A DNA stretch of 64,000 bases from Pedobacter polysacchareus (GCF_019802255.1 NZ_JAHYSS010000004.1:1-64000), one strand, 5' to 3'; shown: positions 25,357 to 33,311, counted from the first letter of the stretch. Notes: generated by a model from the sequence alone, not told the origin. Numbers and translations: made by a program.

Positions 25357-26793
25357 TTATCTCACTTTTGTATAAAAGATGTTCAATTTCATACGTTTTG
25401 TTCCTGCTGCTGCATTTTTTACCGGTGCCAGTAAAATGGAACGTTCTGCAGATGCTGCCCAAGGGCTCAAGGTGAATTCTGTACTTGGCGTTGGCGCTAT
25501 AAATGTGCCATAGTCCTGTTTTTTTCCATCTATTAAATCCTGAACATAGGCAGTGATACTAAAAATGTACCTTCTGTTGACAGAATCAAAGTATCCGCCA
25601 AACAATTCCTGTGCTGGAAGTGCTCTTGGATCACCAGCAGATACACCACTAACCGCACGGTCATTATCAGGAAGGTTGATTGCCAAGCCCGCCGCATCAT
25701 ATCTGTACAGTCTCAATCTTGGTGCAGGTTTAAAATAAACATCATCTTCAGGGCTCAGGTCAATCACCAGTTCCGCTTTGTTGACAGATACTTTCGAACC
25801 GGCAGTTAAGGTTTTAAACTCGCTAAAATCAAAGCTGATCTTGTTTCTTAAGCCGGTTAAGCCTTGTATATACGTTTTTGGGTATTGCGTAGCCGAAGGG
25901 TCGTTCAATTGCGTGTTGATATCAGCGGTATAAGTATGCTTCACATAAGCACTCACCGGAGAAGTCGTTTTATCGATCGGAAAAATTACAGAAACCGTAT
26001 CAAACGTTAATGGACTCGTTCCATCTTTGCGGTAATAGATCTGTAGTTTTGCGCCGTTGTTTACGTCTGTGATCTGATCAAAATTGAAAAATGCTATTGC
26101 ACCAACACCTGTTGCTCTGGTCACATTCACATAAAGGCCATTAAACTTGCTGGTAAACAGGTCGTTTCTGGCGTAAATATTGGTGTCCAGCTTAACAATT
26201 CTATTCTGAATCAGGGTTGGATTCAGACGAATTCTCAACTGAGGAGCAACCGTTGCTGCTGTATCCGGTTTGCCGGTTACAATATTGGTTACTTTAAAGC
26301 TGGTAGTTGGGCGCTGCTGGTGGTCCAGATTTGTACCTAAAACGTCACTTGTATTCTTGAACCATTCTTTGCTGCTTAAATAGCTCGTCTCTAATGACAT
26401 GTCTGTAGTCAATTGTTTTACCGCGAAATCATACTTTGCAGTAGAGTCACCATAAAACTGAGTGGAGTATGGCAATACCAATACTGCGGAATCTACAATT
26501 GGGTTATTTCCAAAGCGGTAACCTACCGAAGGAATATTTACCGTCATCGCAACCCCAGCTTCAGAGGTTCCAAACACAGGATCCACCATCAAACCGATTG
26601 GAAATCTGGTTAATGCACTTGCAGCAACCGCGTCTTCACGCTGAGTGCGAGTGGTAAGCGTTGTATTGTCGTATAAATCTCCGGAAATGGCATCACCATC
26701 TGGAGCAAGGCCAATCGTGTTGTTATCTTTACACGAAGAAAAAAGAAAAAGACCTATCAACATGGTTAATAAGTCTTGTTTTGTAAATTTCAT
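25357..26793 (-). CDS. DUF4270 lipoprotein
   Basis: A 478-residue lipoprotein with a signal peptide ending LFLFSSC (Cys21). The mature part is a long beta-rich domain with features of DUF4270, a family seen mainly in Bacteroidota, for example DDVYFKPAPRLRLYRY and a C-terminal LNIFYTKVR. The function is unknown; a surface or periplasmic location is likely. It begins 23 nt after the glycogen-synthase-like gene, so those two form an operon that ends at the hairpin before glmS. The gene order glycogen-synthase-like, DUF4270, glmS hints at an envelope-carbohydrate link, which is inference. Confidence 0.85.
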   Translation of the reverse strand: MKFTKQDLLTMLIGLFLFSSCKDNNTIGLAPDGDAISGDLYDNTTLTTRTQREDAVAASALTRFPIGLMVDPVFGTSEAGVAMTVNIPSVGYRFGNNPIVDSAVLVLPYSTQFYGDSTAKYDFAVKQLTTDMSLETSYLSSKEWFKNTSDVLGTNLDHQQRPTTSFKVTNIVTGKPDTAATVAPQLRIRLNPTLIQNRIVKLDTNIYARNDLFTSKFNGLYVNVTRATGVGAIAFFNFDQITDVNNGAKLQIYYRKDGTSPLTFDTVSVIFPIDKTTSPVSAYVKHTYTADINTQLNDPSATQYPKTYIQGLTGLRNKISFDFSEFKTLTAGSKVSVNKAELVIDLSPEDDVYFKPAPRLRLYRYDAAGLAINLPDNDRAVSGVSAGDPRALPAQELFGGYFDSVNRRYIFSITAYVQDLIDGKKQDYGTFIAPTPSTEFTLSPWAASAERSILLAPVKNAAAGTKRMKLNIFYTKVR

Positions 26794-26816
26794 ATTTAAA
26801 TTAATAATACCTGAGT

Positions 26817-27647
26817 TTATGCTATAGAAACCAATTCTTCATCCGAAATCTCTTCATATAAAGAGTAGAAGTTTTCGAAATCCTCGGTTAAATTAAAGGC
26901 TAAAGTTGGTTTATTAGAATCTTTAACAAATTTTAACACATCAGCATCGATTTTATCATGTGCTAAAACTACAGCATCTGAGTAAGTAATCGCCCCGATA
27001 TGCATGGTATTACAGTCGGCATTTTCAAACATTTTCGTGTCCTCAAGCGTCATGGCATTCATGACAGCCTTCTTATGAAGATCGGCATGAAGCTTCTCTG
27101 TAAAGCAGTTCTCATAGATAGAATACACCACTTTCGCATTCTTGAAAGTAGGATCATTCTTATAAGAAGTCTTGATGTAAGCAGGAACTAAAGAAGTCAT
27201 CCAGCCGTGGCAATGCACGATATCAGGAGCCCATCCTAGTTTCTTAACCGTCTCCAATGCGCCTTTGCAAAAGAAGATCGTTCTCTCATCATTGTCCGCA
27301 TAGAATTTTTCTTCTTTGTCTCTAAAAACGTATTTGCGTTGGAAATAATCTTCGTTATCCAGGAAGTAAACCTGCATACGAGCAGCTGGAATAGAGGCAA
27401 CTTTAATAATTAAAGGGTTGTCATTATCATCAATGATAATGTTCATTCCTGAAAGACGTATCACTTCGTGCAATCTGTTCCTTCTTTCATTAATATTCCC
27501 GAATCTAGGCATCAAAATGCGGATCTCAAATCCTTTATCTTGCATCGCCTGTGGTAGCTGACGGGTAATTTCTGAAATTTTAGTGAGTTCAAGGAAAGGC
27601 GACATCTCGTGTGTAACAATCAGTAGCTTCGTTTTGGCCATCTCCAT
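26817..27647 (-). CDS. half-length glycogen/starch-synthase-like protein
   Basis: The 276 residues correspond only to the N-terminal Rossmann half of GT5 glycogen synthases (full length about 480). KLLIVTHEMSPF aligns with the opening of the family, and DIVHCHGWMTSLVPAYIKT is the typical HxHDW-like region. The ADP-glucose-binding KTGGL motif is replaced by LTKIS and the C-terminal GT-B half is absent, so classical catalysis is doubtful. The start is ATG 27647 (or 27641). A longer frame to 27716 is excluded because a TTG-N20-TACCTTTG promoter lies at 27693-27723. It leads an operon with DUF4270. Confidence 0.8.
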   Translation of the reverse strand: MEMAKTKLLIVTHEMSPFLELTKISEITRQLPQAMQDKGFEIRILMPRFGNINERRNRLHEVIRLSGMNIIIDDNDNPLIIKVASIPAARMQVYFLDNEDYFQRKYVFRDKEEKFYADNDERTIFFCKGALETVKKLGWAPDIVHCHGWMTSLVPAYIKTSYKNDPTFKNAKVVYSIYENCFTEKLHADLHKKAVMNAMTLEDTKMFENADCNTMHIGAITYSDAVVLAHDKIDADVLKFVKDSNKPTLAFNLTEDFENFYSLYEEISDEELVSIA

Positions 27648-27692
27648 ATTCTGTAAATAAATAATTATGTTAAAGAAAAGATTATCAAGGGG

Positions 27693-27723
27693 CAAAGGTA
27701 AGCAAAATAATAACATTTATCAA
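27693..27723 (-). promoter_or_regulatory. strong promoter of the glycogen-synthase-like/DUF4270 operon
   Basis: On the minus strand there is TTG (27723-27721), a 20-bp spacer and TACCTTTG (27700-27693). Both elements fit the Bacteroidota vegetative consensus. It sets the gene start at 27647 or 27641. Confidence 0.7.
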
Positions 27724-27741
27724 TTATATAGGCAAGATGTT

Positions 27742-27771
27742 TTGTTTGGAATGTATTATTAACCAACTTTG
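27742..27771 (+). promoter_or_regulatory. candidate panC promoter
   Basis: TTG (27742-27744), a 19-bp spacer, then CAACTTTG (27764-27771), one mismatch from TAnnTTTG. It lies 24 nt before the TTG start of panC and is divergent from the neighbouring operon. Confidence 0.45.
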
Positions 27772-27795
27772 CCCTTTGAAATTTTATAGGCTAGT

Positions 27796-28635
27796 TTGAA
27801 AGTTATAAACACCATCGCAGCGTTAAAGTCGTTGCTTGAACCAATAAAATTGGGTCAACAGAAAATTGCTTTAGTGCCTACTATGGGTGCTTTGCACAAA
27901 GGACATGTGTCTCTGATTGAGGTTGCGCAGCAGCATGCTGATGTAGTGGTTTGCAGCATTTTTGTAAATCCAACCCAGTTTACAGACCCGAAGGATCTGG
28001 AGAAATATCCCCGTCCTTTAGCACACGATATGGAAATGCTTTTGGCTGCAGGTTGTGATGTGGTATTCATGCCTTCTGTTCAGGAAATGTACCCTGAGTC
28101 TGAGGAATGGCACATCGACCTGGGACCAGCAGAGTTCTTACTTGAAGGTGAATTCAGAAGAGGACACTATCAGGGGGTGACACAAATCGTAAACAAACTG
28201 TTCAATGCCGTGAATCCAGACCTGGCTTTCTTCGGACAAAAAGATTTTCAGCAGGTGCTGATGATTGAAAATATGGTGGCCTATTTTAAGCTGCCAGTTC
28301 AGATCATTTCCTGCCCGATCATCAGAGAAGACGACGGCCTGGCAATGAGCTCCAGAAACATTCACCTGAGCAAAGATGACCGCAAAAATGCCCTGGTATT
28401 GAGCGAAGCATTGCAGTATGTAAAGGATAATTTTAAAACAGTCAGCATTCCGGAATTACTGGAAAATGCGAAAAAGATGATCGCTGCCATTCCTGGTGTG
28501 GATCTCGACTACTTTACCATTGCAAATGGGAAAACACTGCTTCCGGAGGCCGATGAAAATCAACCGGATATCGTGGCGTTAGTGGCCGCAAAGGTGGGTC
28601 AGACGCGGTTAATAGATAATATGCTCCTCAACTGA
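27796..28635 (+). CDS. panC: pantothenate synthetase
   Basis: PanC joins pantoate and beta-alanine with ATP to form pantothenate, the coenzyme A precursor. The 279 residues include the HIGH-like MGALHKGHVSLIE (about 31-43), FVNPTQF, FFGQKDFQQV and MSSRN, all family hallmarks. The start codon is TTG at 27796: an in-frame TAG lies two codons before it and no nearby ATG exists. panD, which supplies beta-alanine, follows 45 nt downstream with its own promoter box. Confidence 0.95.
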   Translation: MKVINTIAALKSLLEPIKLGQQKIALVPTMGALHKGHVSLIEVAQQHADVVVCSIFVNPTQFTDPKDLEKYPRPLAHDMEMLLAAGCDVVFMPSVQEMYPESEEWHIDLGPAEFLLEGEFRRGHYQGVTQIVNKLFNAVNPDLAFFGQKDFQQVLMIENMVAYFKLPVQIISCPIIREDDGLAMSSRNIHLSKDDRKNALVLSEALQYVKDNFKTVSIPELLENAKKMIAAIPGVDLDYFTIANGKTLLPEADENQPDIVALVAAKVGQTRLIDNMLLN

Positions 28636-28668
28636 CAATCCATTAAACACCCTAATTACAAAAATTCG

Positions 28669-28676
28669 TAACTTTG
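28669..28676 (+). promoter_or_regulatory. candidate -7 box for panD, 4 nt from the ATG
   Basis: TAACTTTG (TAnnTTTG), then AATT and the panD ATG at 28681. No TTG at the usual -33 distance. If used, it would produce a leaderless panD mRNA. Confidence 0.45.
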
Positions 28677-28680
28677 AATT

Positions 28681-29031
28681 ATGATTATCGAGATATTAAA
28701 ATCGAAAATACACCGTGTTAAAGTAACACAGGCAGAATTGAACTACGTAGGTAGTATCACCATCGATCAGGATCTGATGGATGCTGCCCAGATCATTGCC
28801 AATGAAAAGGTGCAGATTGTAAACAACAATAACGGAGAACGTTTTGAAACTTACGTGATTAAGGGCGAACGTGGAACCGGTATTGTTTGCTTAAATGGTG
28901 CCGTAGCCAGAAAAGTACAGGTCGGTGATATTCTGATCATTATGTCTTTTGGCTCCCTGCCCATCGAAGAAGCGAAGAAATACCATCCTGTGCTCGTTTT
29001 TCCTGACGATAACAATCGCCTTTTAAAATAG
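28681..29031 (+). CDS. panD: aspartate 1-decarboxylase proenzyme
   Basis: PanD decarboxylates aspartate to beta-alanine. The 116-residue proenzyme cleaves itself between Gly24 and Ser25 ([10 protein letters not shown]), leaving a pyruvoyl group on the alpha chain. Other family blocks seen are [17 protein letters not shown] and [20 protein letters not shown]. The length is slightly under the E. coli enzyme (126) and complete. Next to panC, the two give the pantothenate branch; panB is not in the window. Confidence 0.95.
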   Translation: MIIEILKSKIHRVKVTQAELNYVGSITIDQDLMDAAQIIANEKVQIVNNNNGERFETYVIKGERGTGIVCLNGAVARKVQVGDILIIMSFGSLPIEEAKKYHPVLVFPDDNNRLLK

Positions 29032-29091
29032 CAAGAAATGGTATAGTGTAAAATAATGCTATGCAGCCATAGTAATCTGATCTAGAAATAC

Positions 29092-29099
29092 TAAATTTG
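29092..29099 (+). promoter_or_regulatory. candidate -7 box for the acyl-CoA dehydrogenase
   Basis: TAAATTTG matches TAnnTTTG, 29 nt before the ATG at 29129. No TTG lies at the usual upstream spacing. Confidence 0.45.
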
Positions 29100-29128
29100 G
29101 CAGTACGTATATTTTTATCTATATAATT

Positions 29129-30268
29129 ATGCTATTTCAATTAAGTGAAGAACAATTGATGATTCAACAGGCCGCCAGGGATTTCGCACAGACTGAACTG
29201 AAGCCGGGAGTTATCGAAAGAGATGAGCACCAGAAATTCCCTGCCGAGCAAGTAAAAAAGCTGGGTGAACTTGGGTTTCTGGGAATGATGGTTTCAGAAA
29301 AATATAATGGCAGCGGGCTTGATGCGCTATCTTATGTCCTGGTGATGGAAGAATTGTCGAAAGTTGACGCCTCTGCATCCGTGGTGGTTTCTGTAAATAA
29401 TTCCCTGGTCTGCTATGGACTGGAATCTTATGGTTCAGAATTCCAAAAAGAGAAATACTTGAAGCCATTGGCGGCAGGTGAAAAAATCGGCGCTTTCTGT
29501 CTGTCAGAGCCTGAGGCCGGATCAGATGCCACTTCTCAGCAAACCACCGCTGTAGATATGGGCGATTACTACCTGCTTAACGGTACGAAAAACTGGATTA
29601 CCAACGGATATACCGCTTCCACCTATCTGGTGATTGCACAGACCGACCGCAGTTTGAAACATAAAGGCATCAACGCCTTTATCGTAGAGAAAGGCATGGA
29701 AGGCTTTACTGTTGGGCCAAAAGAAAATAAAATGGGCATTCGTGGTTCTGATACCCATTCCCTCATGTTTAATGATGTTAAAGTCCCTAAAGAAAACAGG
29801 ATTGGCGATGATGGATTTGGTTTCACTTTCGCGATGAAAACTCTGGAAGGCGGCCGTATAGGTATCGCTGCGCAGGCCTTAGGGATTGCTGCAGGCGCTT
29901 ATGAACTGGCTTTGGCTTATTCAAAAGAACGTAAATCATTTGGCAAAGCGATTGCAGAACATCAGGCGATTGCCTTCAAGCTGGCCGATATGGCTACTAG
30001 TATTGAAGCTGCGAGAATGCTGGTGTATAAAGCCGCATGGATGAAAGATCAGGGCTTATCTTATACTTTGGCCGGTTCTATGGCAAAACTATATGCATCT
30101 AAAGTAGCGATGGACGTGACTGTTGAGGCGGTTCAGATCCATGGCGGTTATGGTTTTGTGAAAGAATACCATGTAGAGCGCATGATGAGGGATGCTAAAA
30201 TCACTCAGATCTATGAAGGCACTACAGAAATTCAGAAAATGGTAATCTCCAGGGAAATTTTAAGATAA
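29129..30268 (+). CDS. acyl-CoA dehydrogenase
   Basis: This FAD enzyme oxidises acyl-CoA to trans-2-enoyl-CoA and passes electrons to electron-transfer flavoprotein. The 379 residues are typical. Landmarks are CLSEPEAGSDA (FAD and substrate binding, around residue 124), NGTKNWITNG (around 150), and the catalytic-base region IYEGTTEIQ with Glu363 near the C-terminus, as in short-chain (butyryl-type) dehydrogenases. It is a single gene closed by a terminator. Chain-length preference cannot be read from the sequence alone. Confidence 0.93.
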   Translation: MLFQLSEEQLMIQQAARDFAQTELKPGVIERDEHQKFPAEQVKKLGELGFLGMMVSEKYNGSGLDALSYVLVMEELSKVDASASVVVSVNNSLVCYGLESYGSEFQKEKYLKPLAAGEKIGAFCLSEPEAGSDATSQQTTAVDMGDYYLLNGTKNWITNGYTASTYLVIAQTDRSLKHKGINAFIVEKGMEGFTVGPKENKMGIRGSDTHSLMFNDVKVPKENRIGDDGFGFTFAMKTLEGGRIGIAAQALGIAAGAYELALAYSKERKSFGKAIAEHQAIAFKLADMATSIEAARMLVYKAAWMKDQGLSYTLAGSMAKLYASKVAMDVTVEAVQIHGGYGFVKEYHVERMMRDAKITQIYEGTTEIQKMVISREILR

Positions 30269-30308
30269 AAGACTTCAGGGTATACTGGTAAAGCGCTTCT
30301 TTACCAGC

Positions 30309-30340
30309 AAAAAAGGGCATCCTTAGGGTTGCCCTTTTTT
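30309..30340 (+). terminator. acyl-CoA dehydrogenase terminator
   Basis: AAAAAAGGGCA (30309-30319) pairs with TGCCCTTTTTT (30330-30340) around a 10-nt loop, 40 nt after the stop codon. Confidence 0.85.
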
Positions 30341-30397
30341 GATCAGCAGAGTTTCTGTACTGGTCGGAAAGAAACCTGCTTTTCTAAGAGGTCTGGA

Positions 30398-30495
30398 GGG
30401 GGTTACTATAGGGTTCGGATAGGGTTTTGATAGCAGAGACTATAGCAACCCTATCCGAACCCTATAGTAACCCCTTCCGAACCCTATGGTAATGC
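30398..30495. repeat. inverted repeat built of 11-nt AACCCTATNNN units
   Basis: A perfect 28-bp inverted repeat (30399-30426 with 30447-30474) flanks a 20-nt loop. The right side reads as tandem 11-mers: AACCCTATCCG, AACCCTATAGT, AACCCCTTCCG, AACCCTATGGT and a decayed fifth. The left arm is the reverse complement of the first two. It lies between the acyl-CoA dehydrogenase terminator and the 3' end of the convergent holin-like gene. It encodes nothing obvious and would form a long hairpin or cruciform. Confidence 0.9.
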
Positions 30496-30546
30496 CCTTC
30501 TCTTCCCAAACACTTCCCGGGCAATATCTAGACAATAATTTTAAAA

Positions 30547-30894
30547 TTAATCTTTCTCGGTTCCCAATAAACCGCCAAGTAATCCCTTAATTACGGCAAC
30601 TACAATCGCCAATAAGGCCGCAGCCCAGAAACCGCTCGTATTGAAGGTACTCATCATGTTGTCTACCAGTAAAATCATCAATACGGTGATGATGAAGGAA
30701 ACCAATCCTAGGGTCAGAAAATTAATCGGTAAAGTGAAGATTCTCAAAATGGTGCCAATGGTGGCATTGGCCAGCGAAATCAACACTGCGGCAATAACGG
30801 CTGCCCAATAGCTGTCTACATGAACCCCAGGGATAATTTTGGCGCCTAGAAATACGGCCAGTCCCAATAATAAAATTTCTACAATGATCTTCAT
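30547..30894 (-). CDS. four-helix membrane protein, phage holin family IV-like
   Basis: A 115-residue protein almost entirely made of four hydrophobic helices with short turns, matching the mycobacterial-type 4TMS holin superfamily IV (PF04020), for example GLAVFLGAKIIPGVHVDSYWAAVIAAVLISLANATIG. Chromosomal members in non-phage settings have no proven lytic role. No phage genes are nearby, so lysis is unlikely here. Its ATG lies only 18 nt from the divergent ATG of a lipoprotein gene. Confidence 0.83.
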   Translation of the reverse strand: MKIIVEILLLGLAVFLGAKIIPGVHVDSYWAAVIAAVLISLANATIGTILRIFTLPINFLTLGLVSFIITVLMILLVDNMMSTFNTSGFWAAALLAIVVAVIKGLLGGLLGTEKD

Positions 30895-30912
30895 AATGCG
30901 TAATTTAGTGAT

Positions 30913-31347
30913 ATGTTTAAATACTTTGTTTGGCCAGTGGTGCTGGGCGCTGCCAGCCTTTTCTTTGCCGGATGTTCCGATGCAAATAATAAGCCACTTT
31001 CTATAGCTTTCTCGGCAGACAGTTCAAAGATCGTGTTTTCACACATTGATCCCAGAGGTTTATTGGAGTTGAAGGCACTCAAAAATAGAGATTCTGTTTT
31101 GATGGACCTGGTTTCAGTTCTGCAAACCCCTTCTGAAAAAGATTCGGTCATCAGAGAAGAAGCAATTCCCGGAACAATCAATTTGACCGACAGCAACCTT
31201 GTGTTCAGTCCGATACAACCTTTTGTAAAGGGCCGCGAGTATTTGGTCATTACACACCTGAACATTCAGTTCGCCAAGCCGGAAGAAATTATCAAAGGAA
31301 AATTAAGCTATACCATTAAGCCGCAGCAAAAGGTCTTGAACCGCTAA
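30913..31347 (+). CDS. putative lipoprotein of unknown function
   Basis: A 144-residue product with a lipoprotein signal peptide (WPVVLGAASLFFAGC, Cys21). The mature region is short and acidic to neutral, with no domain I recognise; it ends GKLSYTIKPQQKVLNR. Divergent from the holin-like gene, with starts 18 nt apart. TAATTTAG, one mismatch from the -7 consensus, lies 4 nt upstream of the ATG. An antisense frame over the same stretch is a shadow. Confidence 0.62.
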   Translation: MFKYFVWPVVLGAASLFFAGCSDANNKPLSIAFSADSSKIVFSHIDPRGLLELKALKNRDSVLMDLVSVLQTPSEKDSVIREEAIPGTINLTDSNLVFSPIQPFVKGREYLVITHLNIQFAKPEEIIKGKLSYTIKPQQKVLNR

Positions 31348-31452
31348 TCAAGCGCTTTCAAAGGCTTGGATTCTGTTCCGTATCTTGCTGAAAAAGTTGC
31401 ACATACATTACACATAACATCAAATCCATTTTTATTTTGTGAAAATATTTCA

Positions 31453-31460
31453 TATCTTTG
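31453..31460 (+). promoter_or_regulatory. -7 box of the rimP-nusA-infB operon
   Basis: TATCTTTG is a good match to TAnnTTTG, 62 nt before the rimP ATG. A TTTTG lies 13 bp upstream, closer than normal. The predicted start is near 31467, just before a strong hairpin. Confidence 0.55.
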
Positions 31461-31476
31461 CACTGTAATAGAGGGC

Positions 31477-31508
31477 AAGAGGGGACAGGAGTCCCCTCTT
31501 TTCTTTTA
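31477..31508 (+). promoter_or_regulatory. terminator-like leader hairpin before rimP
   Basis: AAGAGGGGAC (31477-31486) and GTCCCCTCTT (31491-31500) form a perfect 10-bp stem with an AGGA loop, followed by TTTCTTTT. It lies within the predicted 5' leader, 22 nt before the rimP start, so it has the shape of an attenuator controlling the operon. Confidence 0.7.
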
Positions 31509-31522
31509 TTAGCAAATTGGTT

Positions 31523-31987
31523 ATGCAAGTAGAAAAAAGAGTAACAGAGTTAGTTGAAGAGAAGATTTCGGATAGGCCGGAGTTGTTTTTGGTAGAAGTA
31601 AAAATGCTTCCAAACAATAAGCTTATTATTCATGTTGATGGCGATGAAGGGATTAGTATCCAGGATTGTGCAGCAATCAGCAGACATGTAGGTTTTTATT
31701 TGGAAGAAGAAAATACCATCGATAAAGCTTATAATTTAGAGGTATCCTCACCTGGTGTTGGTGAACCGCTGAGACTGAAAAGACAATATGTTAAAAACAT
31801 TGGCAGAGAGTTAAGTGTGAAGCTAAGTGGTGGCGAGATTAAAGAAGGTAAGTTGCTTTCTGTTGAAGAGAACGGCATAACCATCGAAGCGAAGGTTAAA
31901 GAAAAAGGTAAAAAGGCGACACTGGAAGCAACCAGTATCGACTTTAGTAGTATAACAGAAACAAAGGTTTTAATTTCATTTAAATAA
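31523..31987 (+). CDS. rimP: ribosome maturation factor RimP
   Basis: RimP assists late 30S subunit assembly. The 154-residue protein from the ATG at 31523 (a TTG two codons upstream is less likely) has the RimP N-terminal alpha-beta domain with VEKRVTELVEEKI and the diagnostic LEVSSPGVGEPL block around residue 80, then a small C-terminal SH3-like domain. It heads the conserved rimP-nusA-infB operon, with nusA starting 2 nt after its stop. Confidence 0.94.
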   Translation: MQVEKRVTELVEEKISDRPELFLVEVKMLPNNKLIIHVDGDEGISIQDCAAISRHVGFYLEEENTIDKAYNLEVSSPGVGEPLRLKRQYVKNIGRELSVKLSGGEIKEGKLLSVEENGITIEAKVKEKGKKATLEATSIDFSSITETKVLISFK

Positions 31988-31989
31988 AA

Positions 31990-33225
31990 ATGAGCAATAT
32001 TAATTTAATCGATTCATTTCAGGAATTCAAAGAGTTCAAGAATATCGACCGTCCTACAGTGATTAGTGTGCTGGAAGAGGTATTTCGCAGTATGTTGCGT
32101 AAAAAATACGGTACAGATGAGAATTGTGACGTCATCGTTAACCCGGATAACGGGGATTTGGAAATCTGGCGTACTAGAAAGGTGATGGAGGATGGTTTTT
32201 CTGAAGATGATGACCTGGAGATCGAACTGTCTGAAGTAAAGCGCTTAGATCCTGATATGGAAGTTGGCGACGATTACATTGAGCAGATCACTTTAGAGAG
32301 CTTTGGACGTAGAGCAATCTTAGCTGCGCGCCAGACCTTGGTATCTAAAGTGCTGGAATTAGAGAAAGACGAGATCTTCAAAAAATATAAAGACAGAGTT
32401 GGTGAGATTGTAACCGGAGAGGTTTATCAGGTTTGGAAGAAAGAAACATTGGTGCTGGATGATGAAGGCAACGAGTTGATGATGCCAAAAACGGAACAAA
32501 TCCCGGCTGATTATTTCAAAAAAGGAGATACTGTTCGCGCGGTAATCCTTAAAGTGGATATGATCAATGCCACTCCAAAAATTATCATTTCAAGGATTGC
32601 CCCTGAATTCTTACAGCGTTTGTTTGAAATTGAGGTTCCTGAGATTTTTGACGGCTTAATCACCATCAAGAAAATCGTTCGTGAGCCAGGAGAAAGAGCG
32701 AAAGTTGCAGTGGAGTCTTATGACGACAGAATTGATCCGGTTGGTGCTTGTGTAGGTATGAAAGGTTCCAGGATACATGGTATCGTGAGAGAACTTAAAA
32801 ATGAAAACATTGATGTGATTAACTTCACCAATAACATTTCATTATATATTACCAGAGCATTGAGCCCGGCAAAAATCACTTCTATTAAGTTAGATGACGA
32901 AACGAAACACGCTTCGGTATATCTGAAACCAGATCAGGTTTCATTGGCCATCGGTAGAGGTGGACATAATATTAAATTAGCAGGTAAACTGACCGGTTAT
33001 GAGATCGATGTTTATCGTGAAGCAGGCGAAGAAGATGAGGATGTGGATATTGAAGAATTCTCAGATGAAATCGACAGCTGGATCATTGATGAGCTGAAAT
33101 CAATCGGTTGTGATACCGCAAAAAGTGTACTTTCACTTTCAATTGACGAGTTGGTAAAACGTACCGACCTTGAAGAAGAAACCGTCAAAGAAGTGATGAG
33201 TATATTAAAATCAGAGTTTGAATAA
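31990..33225 (+). CDS. nusA: transcription termination/antitermination factor NusA
   Basis: NusA binds RNA polymerase and promotes pausing, intrinsic termination and rrn antitermination. The 411 residues contain an N-terminal RNAP-binding domain, an S1 domain (about 135-200, starting at VGEIVTGEVYQVWKKE), then KH1 and KH2 with GACVGMKGSRIHGIVRELKNENIDVI and AIGRGGHNIKLAGKLTGYEIDVY. A short acidic C-terminal helical extension follows. No long E. coli-type AR repeats are present. Placement between rimP and infB is classical. Confidence 0.96.
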   Translation: MSNINLIDSFQEFKEFKNIDRPTVISVLEEVFRSMLRKKYGTDENCDVIVNPDNGDLEIWRTRKVMEDGFSEDDDLEIELSEVKRLDPDMEVGDDYIEQITLESFGRRAILAARQTLVSKVLELEKDEIFKKYKDRVGEIVTGEVYQVWKKETLVLDDEGNELMMPKTEQIPADYFKKGDTVRAVILKVDMINATPKIIISRIAPEFLQRLFEIEVPEIFDGLITIKKIVREPGERAKVAVESYDDRIDPVGACVGMKGSRIHGIVRELKNENIDVINFTNNISLYITRALSPAKITSIKLDDETKHASVYLKPDQVSLAIGRGGHNIKLAGKLTGYEIDVYREAGEEDEDVDIEEFSDEIDSWIIDELKSIGCDTAKSVLSLSIDELVKRTDLEEETVKEVMSILKSEFE

Positions 33226-33303
33226 AACGTTAACTTGAACAGTCAAAATTATGTGGCCATTAAAAACAAATCACATACGCATGAAATAAACAAGAATAAA
33301 CGT

Positions 33304-33311
33304 TACTTTTG
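33304..33311 (+). promoter_or_regulatory. candidate internal promoter for infB
   Basis: TACTTTTG (TAnnTTTG) in the 116-nt gap between nusA and infB, 30 nt before the infB ATG. No TTG is found at normal spacing. It may supply extra infB transcript. Confidence 0.42.

Noticed and set aside
30398..30495. CRISPR array
   Set aside because: Units are 11 nt and directly tandem without spacers; no cas genes are present in the window.
30547..30894. Prophage remnant suggested by the holin-family gene
   Set aside because: No other phage gene is nearby, and this four-helix family is common in bacterial chromosomes.
30891..31265. 124-codon ORF antisense to the 30913 lipoprotein
   Set aside because: Shadow frame; the sense frame has a signal peptide and lipobox.
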